DNA of 64,000 bases. Source: Spirochaetota bacterium (GTDB lineage Bacteria > Spirochaetota > Brachyspiria > Brachyspirales > JACRPF01). Both the position numbers and the translations under genes were made by a program. Below the pieces are notes generated by a model. The model had not been told where the DNA came from and searched no databases. It saw only the letters and a list, made by a program, of their open reading frames with translations. Of this stretch, positions 7,924 through 16,483 are shown piece after piece (position 1 is the stretch's first letter; each line of letters begins with the position of its first letter). The stretch spans positions 62,001 to 126,000 of the forward strand of contig JACRPF010000006.1 in the NCBI GenBank assembly GCA_016214035.1, read 5' to 3'.

Positions 7924-9948
7924 TCACACTTCTTCAGGCGCAATAGCGCCGATGTCCGGCAATACGATGGGCGCCGGCGGCACTTCCCGTTCCCGTTCCG
8001 GCTGCTCACCCGACGTCCTGAACTGTATCTCATACAGGCGCGTGTATAAACCGTTCATCGCCAGAAGCTCCTCATGCGTACCCGTTTCGATGATGCGCCC
8101 CTGATCGAGCACGATGATGCGTGACGCATGCTGCACGGTGGAAAGGCGGTGCGCGATGACGAGCGTGGTGCGGTCTTTCACGAGATTGTCGATGGCGTCG
8201 CGTATGAGCGCCTCGGTCTCGGTATCCACCGACGAGGTCGCCTCGTCGAATATCAGTATGCGCGGATCGGCGAGAATAGCGCGTGCAATGGCGATGCGCT
8301 GTTTCTGTCCTCCGGAAAGTTTTATCCCCCGCTCGCCGATGACGGTATTGTATCCTTCGGGAAGTTTTTCGATGAATGAACGCGCATTTGCGGCCTCCGC
8401 GGCCTTGATGAGGGCATCCTCAGACGCGTCCATCTTCCCGTAGGCGATATTGGCCCGCACCGTGTCGTTGAACAGGAACGGGTCCTGCTGCACGATGCCG
8501 ATGGACGAACGCAGCGATTGAAGCGTGTATTCCCGGATATCACGGTCTTCCACCAGCACCGCGCCTTTCGTCGGGTCGTAGAAGCGCGGAATGAGATTGG
8601 TGAGCGTCGTCTTCCCGGAGCCGCTGGGGCCGACGAACGCGGTCATCGCACCCGCATGCACGGTGAGCGAGATACCGGAAAGCACTTCGCGATTGCTGTC
8701 ATAACTGAACGAGACGTCGCGGAACTCCACTTCACCGCGCACATGTGTAAGCGGTACTGCATGCGGGGCGTCCTTGATAAGCGGTTCGGTATCGAGCACT
8801 TCGAACACGCGTTCACTCGACGCAAGCGCCTGCTGGATGAAATTGTAGAACCGTGACAACCCGTTGATGGGCTCGTAGAGACGCGGCAGATACCGGAAAA
8901 AGACGATGAATATACCGGGGCTGATGAGACCGCGCGCCACCTGTATGCTCCCGAAGAAGAGCACCGCTATCGTCCCCGCCTGGTTGAGCGAATCGACGAC
9001 GGCGCGGAACACCGCGAACAGTTTCCCGAGCTTCACGCGCTCCGTATAGTTCTCGCGGTTCTTCGCGTCAAAGCGCTTCATCTCGTGCTGCTCACGGGTG
9101 AACGCCTGTACCATGCGCATGCCGGAAAGATTGTCCTGCAGGAGGCTGCTCAAGTCGCCTATCTTCTGGCGGAGTTCCCGGAAGTGTTTGCGCATGCCGC
9201 CGCCGTACACACGGGTGACGAAGACAAGCACCGGCGTGGCAAGAAGTCCGAGGAGCGTAAGCTTCACGTCCCACATGAGACAGAACGAGAGTACGAACAG
9301 GAGATTGAACATATCGCGTACCAGATCCACAACCGGGCCCACGATGACCTGCTCAAGCGAGTTGACATCGCCGATGACGCGTGAGGTGATGTCGCCGGTT
9401 CGCCGGTCGTCATAGTATTTCGGCGAAAGTTTCTGCAGATGACCGTACACCTGATTGCGCATATCGTTGATGAGCGACTGTCCCACGCGTATCATGATGA
9501 ACTGCTGTATGATGCCGAACACCTTGCCCACGGCGAAAAGCGCGATGAAGAGCAATGCTATGGCGGTGGGTATCAGGAGCGCCGGCGACGCCTGTTTCAT
9601 GACGCCGGTTGAGAGCCATGCGGCAAGCCTGTCGATATACGGCGTAATCGGTATTGTCTTGGCATATGCGGCCGCATCAGGTCCTGCCGCCGCATGTTTT
9701 ATGGGCGACGCTGCAGGGGTGAAGAGTTTATCGACCGCAACTCCCATCACCTGCGATGGCAGCACGCTGAGGAATGAACTCATGATGATGAAAACGAGGA
9801 CCACCGCGATGAGCGGCAGATACGGTTTTGAATAACCGAGTATGCGGAAATACGTGGTGCTTTTTATCTTGACAGGCGGGCCGTCATTTCCGCGGCCCAT
9901 CCCCCCCTTGCCCATTCCGCCACCGCCGCCGTGTCCCATTCCATACAT
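7924..9948 (-). CDS. ABC exporter, fused membrane and ATPase domains (MsbA/MDR type)
   Basis: A 674-residue half-transporter that should work as a homodimer. After a Gly/Met-rich cytoplasmic N-terminus (about 25 residues), six membrane helices with typical exporter coupling regions span about residues 35-340. The ATPase domain shows Walker A GPSGSGKTTL, the signature LSGGQKQR, Walker B ILIFDEATSSVD and the switch histidine (IAHRLSTV). Family members export lipids, lipid-linked molecules or drugs; the substrate cannot be read from sequence. The C-terminus carries a Pro/Glu-rich tail. The gene lies 25 nt upstream of pcm and 34 nt downstream of the HAD gene, so co-transcription is likely. Confidence 0.93.
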   Translation of the reverse strand: MYGMGHGGGGGMGKGGMGRGNDGPPVKIKSTTYFRILGYSKPYLPLIAVVLVFIIMSSFLSVLPSQVMGVAVDKLFTPAASPIKHAAAGPDAAAYAKTIPITPYIDRLAAWLSTGVMKQASPALLIPTAIALLFIALFAVGKVFGIIQQFIMIRVGQSLINDMRNQVYGHLQKLSPKYYDDRRTGDITSRVIGDVNSLEQVIVGPVVDLVRDMFNLLFVLSFCLMWDVKLTLLGLLATPVLVFVTRVYGGGMRKHFRELRQKIGDLSSLLQDNLSGMRMVQAFTREQHEMKRFDAKNRENYTERVKLGKLFAVFRAVVDSLNQAGTIAVLFFGSIQVARGLISPGIFIVFFRYLPRLYEPINGLSRFYNFIQQALASSERVFEVLDTEPLIKDAPHAVPLTHVRGEVEFRDVSFSYDSNREVLSGISLTVHAGAMTAFVGPSGSGKTTLTNLIPRFYDPTKGAVLVEDRDIREYTLQSLRSSIGIVQQDPFLFNDTVRANIAYGKMDASEDALIKAAEAANARSFIEKLPEGYNTVIGERGIKLSGGQKQRIAIARAILADPRILIFDEATSSVDTETEALIRDAIDNLVKDRTTLVIAHRLSTVQHASRIIVLDQGRIIETGTHEELLAMNGLYTRLYEIQFRTSGEQPEREREVPPAPIVLPDIGAIAPEEV

Positions 9949-9982
9949 ATGCGTCTCCTAAATTGTTTACAATTACAATGCA

Positions 9983-10711
9983 CTATGCGCCTGTCGCTAC
10001 TCCCACAAGCTCGTTCAGCGATTGTATCATCGCGTCAGGCCGCTTTGCGGCTGCATCTTCCGGAAGCTTCTGTCCGCGGTGATTGCACCACACGGTGAAA
10101 AAACCGAGCCGCCTGGGAACCGCTATCTCCCATTCCAGATTATCGCCGACGATCATCGTCGCCCCGGGTGATGCTCCGGCCACAGCAAGCGCGTCATTGT
10201 AGATGCGCTCATCCGGCTTGCCGTAGCCTTTCTCCCCTTCTATCAGTATATGCGAAAAGTGACGCGCAAGGCAGAACCGCTCTATCTTTTCACGCTGCAC
10301 AGCGGCCTCGCCGTTTGTCACGAGCACAAGCGCCATGCCGAGACCGTGAAGCGCATCGAGCATCTCATGGGCGCCGGGATAGAGAAACATCTGCGAAGTA
10401 CGTTCCCGCGTGTAGATTTCTGCAAGCGCCCGCGCATCATCGTTATTATGGAGTTCGTCGAATGCCATGCGTATGACCTTTGTCCGCGCCGCTATGAGAT
10501 CATTCCTGCCGATACGATGACGCTCCGCATCGCTCCAATACCAGTTATTGCACCGCATTATCGTTTCGTACAGTGTTACGGCATCGACTGCATGCTGCTC
10601 CGCATACGCATCGAGCACCGTCTTCCATGATGAGGCGCTGACAGCGTCGAACGCCACGAGGGTGTCGTCAAGATCGATGACGGCTGCGCGGAACCGGGTC
10701 ACCGCTTCCAT
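9983..10711 (-). CDS. HAD-superfamily hydrolase (subfamily I phosphatase)
   Basis: A 242-residue haloacid-dehalogenase-type phosphatase. Motif I is VIDLDDTLVAFD (nucleophile and acid/base Asp), motif II is VLVTNGE, the motif III Lys is in EKGYGKPDERIY, and motif IV is MIVGDNLEWEI. An alpha-helical cap domain lies between motifs I and II (about residues 25-105), as in the YjjG/phosphoglycolate phosphatase-like group. Substrate unknown; nucleotide or sugar phosphates are typical. The start codon lies inside the last codons of larC (13-nt overlap), which implies translational coupling. Confidence 0.9.
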   Translation of the reverse strand: MEAVTRFRAAVIDLDDTLVAFDAVSASSWKTVLDAYAEQHAVDAVTLYETIMRCNNWYWSDAERHRIGRNDLIAARTKVIRMAFDELHNNDDARALAEIYTRERTSQMFLYPGAHEMLDALHGLGMALVLVTNGEAAVQREKIERFCLARHFSHILIEGEKGYGKPDERIYNDALAVAGASPGATMIVGDNLEWEIAVPRRLGFFTVWCNHRGQKLPEDAAAKRPDAMIQSLNELVGVATGA

Positions 10712-11880
10712 GCGCGGATTACCGCCTCATACACCCGGTGAAACGGGACACCGCGTTCATCGGCAATGCGCTGAACGTCGTCGAATTCAGGCTTCATCTT
10801 CAGGTGACCGCCGGCTGACGCAATCTTCACACGCACCGTACCGTATTCGGTTGCAACGTCTTTCATCTCCCGCGGCAGCATCACCTTGTCCACCGGCTGA
10901 ATGCGGAGCCCGAGCGTCGTCGTCTCGCGGAGCATGATATCCGAAAAAACGCTGTAATCATCACGCATCGTGAGCATGGAAAGCGTATAGGCCGGCCGGC
11001 CTTTTTTCATGACGATGGGCGTAAGCCACGCGTCGTCCGCGCCGTTCTTCATGAGCACGCCGAGCACATGCGAAAGCGCTTCCGGCGTCATGTCGTCGAT
11101 ATTGCATTCGAGCACACGCGCGGTCACCGTCTCATTGCCGTTGTCATCGATGATAAGTGCGCGCAGAAGTCCCGAGACGCCGGTGAATGTTTTCGTCCCC
11201 GCGCCGTAGCCGACGGCCTTGACGGCACCGGTGACATTCATGGAGAACAACCCGGCGTAATGCGCGAAAATAGCGGCGGCAGTAGGCGTCACAAGTTCAC
11301 CGGCAACATCGCGCCGGTACGTCGGCATGTTTCGAAGGATTTCCACCGTTGCGGGTGCGGGGTTCGGCAGTACACCGTGCTGTGTCTTTATCTCGCCGTG
11401 ACCGGAGGGCACCGGAGAGCAGAGTATCCGGGACGGCTTCAGTGCATCGATGAGTATCGCCGCGCCGACAATATCTGCGATTGAATCGATGGCGCCCACC
11501 TCATGAAAATGGATCTGCTCCACCGGAATGCCGTGAACATGTGCTTCCGCTTCGGCGATGCGCTTGAAAACCGCGCACGCGTTCTCTTTCACCGTGTCCG
11601 GCAGCGCCGCATCGTTGATCATTTTCATAATAGCGCCAAGCCCGCGATGACTGTGATGTCCGTGCGAATCTTCGGCATGATGATGGTCATCGGTCTCGAT
11701 GGCAACCGACAGCGCCCTGATGCCGCTTTTGGCCGTCTCGCGGATAACCGCATGCGCGCCGATGTTGAGTTTTTCAATACCGTCAATGAGTCGCTCACGT
11801 GAAGCACCCGCGCCGATGAGTGCCGCGAGTATCATGTCCCCTGCGGCACCGCCCGCGCAGTCGAAATACAGCACACTCAT
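10699..11880 (-). CDS. larC: Nickel-pincer cofactor biosynthesis protein LarC
   Basis: A 393-residue protein of the LarC family (former DUF111). In studied bacteria LarC is the CTP-dependent cyclometallase that inserts nickel into the pincer nucleotide made by LarB and LarE, for lactate racemase LarA and related racemases. Diagnostic features are the N-terminal YFDCAGGAAGDMILAALIGAG, the histidine-rich loop (DDHHHAEDSHGHHSHRG, about residues 64-80) expected to hold Ni, FHEVGAIDSIADIVGA, and the C-terminal about 130 residues corresponding to LarC2 in the same frame. larA, larB and larE are absent from the window. The ATG follows hom by 7 nt. Confidence 0.93.
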   Translation of the reverse strand: MSVLYFDCAGGAAGDMILAALIGAGASRERLIDGIEKLNIGAHAVIRETAKSGIRALSVAIETDDHHHAEDSHGHHSHRGLGAIMKMINDAALPDTVKENACAVFKRIAEAEAHVHGIPVEQIHFHEVGAIDSIADIVGAAILIDALKPSRILCSPVPSGHGEIKTQHGVLPNPAPATVEILRNMPTYRRDVAGELVTPTAAAIFAHYAGLFSMNVTGAVKAVGYGAGTKTFTGVSGLLRALIIDDNGNETVTARVLECNIDDMTPEALSHVLGVLMKNGADDAWLTPIVMKKGRPAYTLSMLTMRDDYSVFSDIMLRETTTLGLRIQPVDKVMLPREMKDVATEYGTVRVKIASAGGHLKMKPEFDDVQRIADERGVPFHRVYEAVIRAWKR

Positions 11881-11887
11881 CCGTTCA

Positions 11888-13183
11888 TCACGAAAGGATG
11901 TCTTCGACGTGGAACACCACCGTCTTCTCGCGGATGATGTCGAGCGTGTCGATGATGGCGACGGCCTCGCGCAGATCCTTCTCCCGCGCGCGATGTGTGA
12001 GGAATATGATGGGAATGCTCTGGTCGGGGTGCACTTCCTTCTGCATGACCGACGAGATGCTGATATTGTGTTCGCCGAATATCTTCGTTATCGTGGCGAG
12101 TATGCCGGGCCGCTCATACGTGTTGATGCGCAGATAGAAGCGCGACTCGAAATCGGTGTAGCGTATCGTCCGGTACTGGTTGAACGGCGAGTAGCGGTTG
12201 GGATTGTATTCCTTGCCGTGGCGCACTTCCATGGCGAGGTCGGTGATGTCGCTCACCACCGCGGTTGCCGTGGGGTTTGCCCCGGCACCCTTGCCGATGT
12301 AATGTGACACACCGAGGAAATCGGACTCAAGCCGGATGGCGTTATATTCATTGGCAACGCTCGCGAGACTGCACTTCTTCGGTATGAGCGTCGGATGCAC
12401 ACGGAGTTCCATATGGCTGTTGCCCTGTTTGGCTATGGCGAGAAGCTTGATGATATACCCGAGCTCGTTCGCGTAGAGCATGTCGCGTATATCGATGTTC
12501 TGAATGCCGTTCGTGCTGATGTTGCGCCGGTCCACGCTTGCGTTGAACGCCACCGTGGCGAGTATGCCGAGCTTGTGCGTAGCATCGCCGCCGTTGATAT
12601 CGAGCGACGGATCGAGTTCCGCGAACCCGAGCTCCTGCGCTTTTTTCAGCGCCGATGCGAAATCCCATTTCTCGTCGTACATTTTTGTGAGAATGAAATT
12701 CGTCGTGCCGTTCACGATGCCGTAGATAGTGCGGATACGGTCGCCCGCGAGACTTTCCGTGATAACCTTGATAATGGGGATACCGCCGGCAACCGACGCC
12801 TCGAAACGCAGATGGCGTTTGTTCTTGACGGCAACACCGAAGATGTCCTCGCCGTGCGCGTAGAGAAGCGCCTTGTTCGCGGTGACCACGTGCTTTTTCG
12901 CCGCAAGCGATTTTTTCACGATGTCGTACGCTATCGTCGTGCCGCCGACGAGTTCGATGACGATATCGATGTCCTTGTCGTTGAGAATATCGTTGTAGTC
13001 CTTCGACATGATGATGCCGTCGGTCTTCACGCCGCGGTCGCGCTCGATATCGATATCAACGATGCGTGATATCGATATTTCAATGCCGCTTCTGAGCTTC
13101 AGCATCTCCGCGTGTTCGGACAAGAGCCGCACCACGCCCGCGCCGATGGTGCCGAATCCTACAAGACCTGCGTTCACTTTCAC
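11888..13183 (-). CDS. hom: Homoserine dehydrogenase with C-terminal ACT domain
   Basis: A 431-residue enzyme that reduces aspartate semialdehyde to homoserine in the threonine/methionine pathway. It has a Rossmann N-terminus (VGFGTIGAGVVRLL), the conserved IVNGTTNFILTKM and DPSLDINGGDATHKLGILA segments of the catalytic domain, and an ACT domain (about residues 345-425, TYERPGILATITKIFGEHNISI) for amino-acid feedback. Start GTG 13183 is chosen because AAGAGGAG lies 5 nt upstream and family similarity begins there; an upstream ATG at 13234 would run into the neighbouring gene. It has 22 nt to the outer-membrane protein gene and 7 nt to larC. Confidence 0.95.
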   Translation of the reverse strand: MKVNAGLVGFGTIGAGVVRLLSEHAEMLKLRSGIEISISRIVDIDIERDRGVKTDGIIMSKDYNDILNDKDIDIVIELVGGTTIAYDIVKKSLAAKKHVVTANKALLYAHGEDIFGVAVKNKRHLRFEASVAGGIPIIKVITESLAGDRIRTIYGIVNGTTNFILTKMYDEKWDFASALKKAQELGFAELDPSLDINGGDATHKLGILATVAFNASVDRRNISTNGIQNIDIRDMLYANELGYIIKLLAIAKQGNSHMELRVHPTLIPKKCSLASVANEYNAIRLESDFLGVSHYIGKGAGANPTATAVVSDITDLAMEVRHGKEYNPNRYSPFNQYRTIRYTDFESRFYLRINTYERPGILATITKIFGEHNISISSVMQKEVHPDQSIPIIFLTHRAREKDLREAVAIIDTLDIIREKTVVFHVEDILS

Positions 13184-13205
13184 GTTAAGCTCCTCTTGAT
13201 CACGT

Positions 13206-14291
13206 TCATGATGCGGTAGCCTTCGCTCCGGCAAGAATGTCCGTGTTGATCTCTATGGTAAACCGGAATTCCTCGATTGCCGCATATCCGGTCTGCACAA
13301 ACTGCTCGATGATCCAGGAATCCAGCATGGACCCTGAAATACGTATGAACTTCCCGGCGAATATGGTCGTGCCGAGCGATATCTGCCAGCGCGATTCATA
13401 ATTGCCGGTACGGGTGAATGCCGATCTGCTGAAAAGCCCGAGCCGGTAGATGCCGCCGCCGTAATTCTTCGCAATGGCGTTCCTGTCGTAGAACTCAACG
13501 CCGAAATGCGGATGTATATCCTTGCCGATGACGAATACGGCGCCGTTCGCGTCACGTTTCTCGGTAATGCCGTCACCGGTCCATGACGACAGATGCCAGC
13601 CCTGATATTCAAGGTCGAAGAAACCGGTGAGTTCCGGTGTAAACATGTACGAATTACCGAACCGAACCGCATACGGCATTATCTCGTCGACAACACTTGA
13701 GCCGTAATACGACTTCCACTGCAGATGCACCGGCGCGATGAACGATAAACCCATAAGCCACGACGGCAGCGGATTAACGAGAACCCCCGCGCTGCCCCCG
13801 GCCGATATCGCGACGGATGTCCCGTTCAAACCGTCCTGGTTGTGAATACCGACCACCGGCCCGGCGGTTATGCCGAGTGCAAGCCACGGCAGCGGACTGA
13901 ACGATGCGCTCACGCCGAGCTGCTTGTACCATAATTTTTTGGTATCATCGCTGATGCCCTGAAACAGCGTGGCAATGGAGGCGGCGAATGTCCATGTGGT
14001 GTCTTTGATCGGCATTGTATAGCCGAGAAAATATACCGAATCAAAACTTACATAGTAATGGAATGTCTCAATACGTTCGATGCGTATGGTGGCATACGCC
14101 TCATAAAAGAGTTCGCTGACGGTCAGACGCGAAAGCGCCGCCGGATTGTATACGATGGACTCGGGAGACGCCAGCACCACGCCGCCGGCGGCGCCGATGC
14201 CGGTTGCCCGCGAACCAAGTGAAACGAACTCATACGGTCGGTACGCGAAGACGAGTGAGCCGGCAACAAGAAATGCCGCCAGCCATTTCAT
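13206..14291 (-). CDS. Outer membrane beta-barrel protein, PorV/UPF0164-like
   Basis: A 361-residue secreted protein with a signal peptide (MKWLAAFLVAGSLVFA). The opening of the mature chain, LGSRATGIGAAGGVVLASPESIVYNPAALSRL, matches the conserved N-terminal segment of FadL/PorV-like and spirochaetal UPF0164 outer membrane proteins. The rest alternates hydrophobic and polar residues as in a beta-barrel. Function unknown; homologues bind hydrophobic compounds or serve secretion. The start ATG overlaps the stop of the small membrane gene upstream (ATGA overlap), implying coupled translation. Confidence 0.75.
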   Translation of the reverse strand: MKWLAAFLVAGSLVFAYRPYEFVSLGSRATGIGAAGGVVLASPESIVYNPAALSRLTVSELFYEAYATIRIERIETFHYYVSFDSVYFLGYTMPIKDTTWTFAASIATLFQGISDDTKKLWYKQLGVSASFSPLPWLALGITAGPVVGIHNQDGLNGTSVAISAGGSAGVLVNPLPSWLMGLSFIAPVHLQWKSYYGSSVVDEIMPYAVRFGNSYMFTPELTGFFDLEYQGWHLSSWTGDGITEKRDANGAVFVIGKDIHPHFGVEFYDRNAIAKNYGGGIYRLGLFSRSAFTRTGNYESRWQISLGTTIFAGKFIRISGSMLDSWIIEQFVQTGYAAIEEFRFTIEINTDILAGAKATAS

Positions 14292-14479
14292 CTGACCAGT
14301 AGGCCTGCGGTGGTGATGATGATGCCCGCGAGAATGGTCACCGGAGCAATGAGTCCGAGAATGCCTTCCGGATTATGTCCGACAAAGCTCAGGAGCACAA
14401 AACCAAGAATGAAAATCATCGCGCCGGGAATAAAAATAAACCAATTCTTGGCGGACATTTTATCGGTAGCTTCGCTCAT
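14288..14479 (-). CDS. Small two-helix membrane protein
   Basis: A 63-residue protein starting at ATG 14479, with GAGGAG 10 nt upstream. Two hydrophobic helices (FIFIPGAMIFILGFVLLSFVG and LIAPVTILAGIIITTAGLLV) flank a short loop (HNPEGILG). No named family is recognised, although its layout resembles small inner-membrane proteins. It is the first gene of the 7266-14479 run, behind a strong promoter at 14514-14541, and overlaps the next gene by four bases. Confidence 0.75.
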   Translation of the reverse strand: MSEATDKMSAKNWFIFIPGAMIFILGFVLLSFVGHNPEGILGLIAPVTILAGIIITTAGLLVR

Positions 14480-14503
14480 AGAAGGATATCTCCTCGTACT
14501 CAG

Positions 14504-14542
14504 ATTGACATCCAGTATATCCCGAACATGATGAATGTCAAT
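14504..14542 (-). promoter_or_regulatory. Strong promoter inside an 8-bp dyad, head of the 14479-7266 operon
   Basis: Minus-strand TTGACA (14536-14541), 16-nt spacer, TATACT (14514-14519). A perfect dyad ATTGACAT (14504-14511) / ATGTCAAT (14535-14542) brackets the promoter, one arm covering the -35 and the other the transcription start. This layout suits a repressor that loops or covers the promoter. Confidence 0.65.
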
Positions 14543-14569
14543 AAGGCGCGGCAAAATAGGCCGAAAAGG

Positions 14570-16360
14570 CTACGGTGCGGGGATTATGCTCACGTCATCG
14601 AGCCACACGGTATTTTTCTGTTCGATGCGGAATGTAAGCCGGAAAGGCGCCACAGCCTGTTCAGGCACCGTGATATCCGCGGAGTATTCCTGCCAGTTTT
14701 CAGTAAGCATCACCGGCATTTCAAAATGCGCCGTGAACGGCGGAGCCACCTGCCGGAGCTGCACTTTCAGCGCGTTCTCCGCTGTACCGCGCGCCCAGAA
14801 TCGGAGTTTCGCTTTCATCCCCGGCATGAGTCCTTTGAGCGGCTGAATGAGTTCGGTGATAGGGCTTGAGCCTTTCACCGCGGAAAGTGTTATTTTCTGA
14901 CATGCTGAACCGCTTTTCGGATTCTCCATATCGCGTGATACGGATGTATCGTTCTTTGCCCAGTTATTCTCAGACCATACGCCGTCGGTCTCAAACCCGC
15001 CGTTCTGCACCAGATTACCGTCCGCCGGGGCTGTAACCGGCGCAGCAGCCGTCTTTTTCTCAGCAACCGCAGCCGACTGATACACCGGTTTACCGGCAGC
15101 ATCGACAAGATCGTATACACGGACATAATCCACATACCAAGAATCCGGCAGCGCCGCTTTGAGCACACTGCCAGCCCAGCTGTTATCCTTCTTCTGCGCT
15201 TCGTCGGTGAGACGTATCTCCGCCGGAACCTGACAGACGCCGCCGGCCTTCGACCGCCACACTTCGAGATCATCTATATAGATGACATATTCGTCGGGAG
15301 TCCAGAGCAGACTGAACGTATGCCAGCCCTCCATTACGCCGGGATTCACCGAACGCAACCCCTCATTTTTATGGTCCTTGCCGTAGCCGTCCCAGTGTAT
15401 CGCGTGATTTACTTCATCGTTGAGCCAGGGCTTTTCCATAATATCGATCTCGGAACCGTCCCGCCCGCTGCCGTCCACATTGCCGGTAGTTCTCGTCTGC
15501 AGCCAGAACGCGCACCAGTGCCCGGCGCTTTTCTGCATTTTCATCCGCGCGGTATAAAATCCATATGCGTGTTCAAATTTCTGCGCGGTATCCACCCAGG
15601 CGTTGTAGAATGTATCTCCCTCCCGAAAAATGGTCATCACCAGACTGCCTTTACCGTCAAGCGATACCGCTTTCCGCGATCGTATCGCATCATGCCGCGG
15701 GCCTTCCTGGATATTCCATTTTGTTTCATCCACGGCAGTACCATCGAATTCATCGTTCCATATCATTTTCCACTGCTGTCCTGCGGGAGCCGCCGGCAGC
15801 CCGTTGATCCTGGGTCTTATCTTCGCCATATCGCGGCTTGCTGCCTCGTCAAGATAGATCATCTCAAGACCTCCGATCTCAACTTCCTGCTTCTTATTCC
15901 CGAACATGAGCGAAAGCGCAACCTTGTCGGCGGGATATTCCTTCTTCACCGATGCGGAAATGGATACACGCTTCCATTGCGGGCCCGCGGCTGATTCTGA
16001 ACGCATGATCTGCTCCACCTCGGGACGCGTGAGAATCTTCGACACTACCGAACAGCTGTCGCCTTCGGTGCCGGATGATATCATGCGCAGATAAAAGCTC
16101 AGAATAATCATCCCCTTACCCACCGGTTTCGGCGACATTCCTTCAAGGGAAATATCCCACGGCTGCTTGGTCTTTTCAGGCACGGTGATGTGGAACGCCT
16201 TTGCGAACGGCTGTCCCTGCACATCGACCACGGTGATGCCGTCTCCGGCGGGAACGAAGGCCTCTATGAACGGCTTATTGTAGAGCGGCACGCCGGCCGG
16301 AGCTTCCGCGAAAAGGCATTGCGCCATGACGGCGATAACGGCAACGATTGCTATGCGCAT
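14570..16360 (-). CDS. Secreted GH16 beta-glucanase/laminarinase-type enzyme with flanking carbohydrate-binding domains
   Basis: A 596-residue secreted enzyme. Start ATG 16360 follows GGAGG and begins a signal peptide (MRIAIVAVIAVMAQCLFAEA). Residues about 25-185 look like a jelly-roll carbohydrate-binding domain. Residues about 200-440 form a GH16 catalytic domain with the active-site motif EIDIME (nucleophile E304, acid/base E309) preceded by FYTARMKMQKSAGHWCAFWLQ. Residues about 460-596 resemble a CBM4/9 domain (LVQNGGFETDG...WLDDVSI). GH16 enzymes cleave beta-1,3/1,4-glucans, agarose, porphyran or carrageenan; which one is not decidable by eye. The AraC gene diverging from it is its probable regulator. 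Confidence 0.9.
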   Translation of the reverse strand: MRIAIVAVIAVMAQCLFAEAPAGVPLYNKPFIEAFVPAGDGITVVDVQGQPFAKAFHITVPEKTKQPWDISLEGMSPKPVGKGMIILSFYLRMISSGTEGDSCSVVSKILTRPEVEQIMRSESAAGPQWKRVSISASVKKEYPADKVALSLMFGNKKQEVEIGGLEMIYLDEAASRDMAKIRPRINGLPAAPAGQQWKMIWNDEFDGTAVDETKWNIQEGPRHDAIRSRKAVSLDGKGSLVMTIFREGDTFYNAWVDTAQKFEHAYGFYTARMKMQKSAGHWCAFWLQTRTTGNVDGSGRDGSEIDIMEKPWLNDEVNHAIHWDGYGKDHKNEGLRSVNPGVMEGWHTFSLLWTPDEYVIYIDDLEVWRSKAGGVCQVPAEIRLTDEAQKKDNSWAGSVLKAALPDSWYVDYVRVYDLVDAAGKPVYQSAAVAEKKTAAAPVTAPADGNLVQNGGFETDGVWSENNWAKNDTSVSRDMENPKSGSACQKITLSAVKGSSPITELIQPLKGLMPGMKAKLRFWARGTAENALKVQLRQVAPPFTAHFEMPVMLTENWQEYSADITVPEQAVAPFRLTFRIEQKNTVWLDDVSIIPAP

Positions 16361-16387
16361 GATGTCCTCCATCAGATATTCACCGAC

Positions 16388-16416
16388 AGTATACGCCACG
16401 CCGAACATCCATGCAA
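16388..16416 (-). promoter_or_regulatory. Promoter of the GH16 gene
   Basis: Minus-strand TTGCAT (16411-16416), 17-nt spacer, TATACT (16388-16393), predicted leader about 20 nt with GGAGG. The -10 and next bases (TATACTGTCGG) are identical to those of the divergent AraC promoter at 16470-16480. Confidence 0.6.
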
Positions 16417-16447
16417 ATGGAGAAACCTGCGGAAATGATGGAAAAAA

Positions 16448-16475
16448 TTGACACAGTCAGGATGGGATATATACT
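16448..16475 (+). promoter_or_regulatory. Consensus promoter of the AraC gene, leaderless
   Basis: TTGACA (16448-16453), 16-nt spacer, TATACT (16470-16475). Eight bases separate the -10 from ATG 16484, so the transcript should begin at or within one or two bases of the start codon. Confidence 0.65.
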
Positions 16476-16483
16476 GTCGGCAT

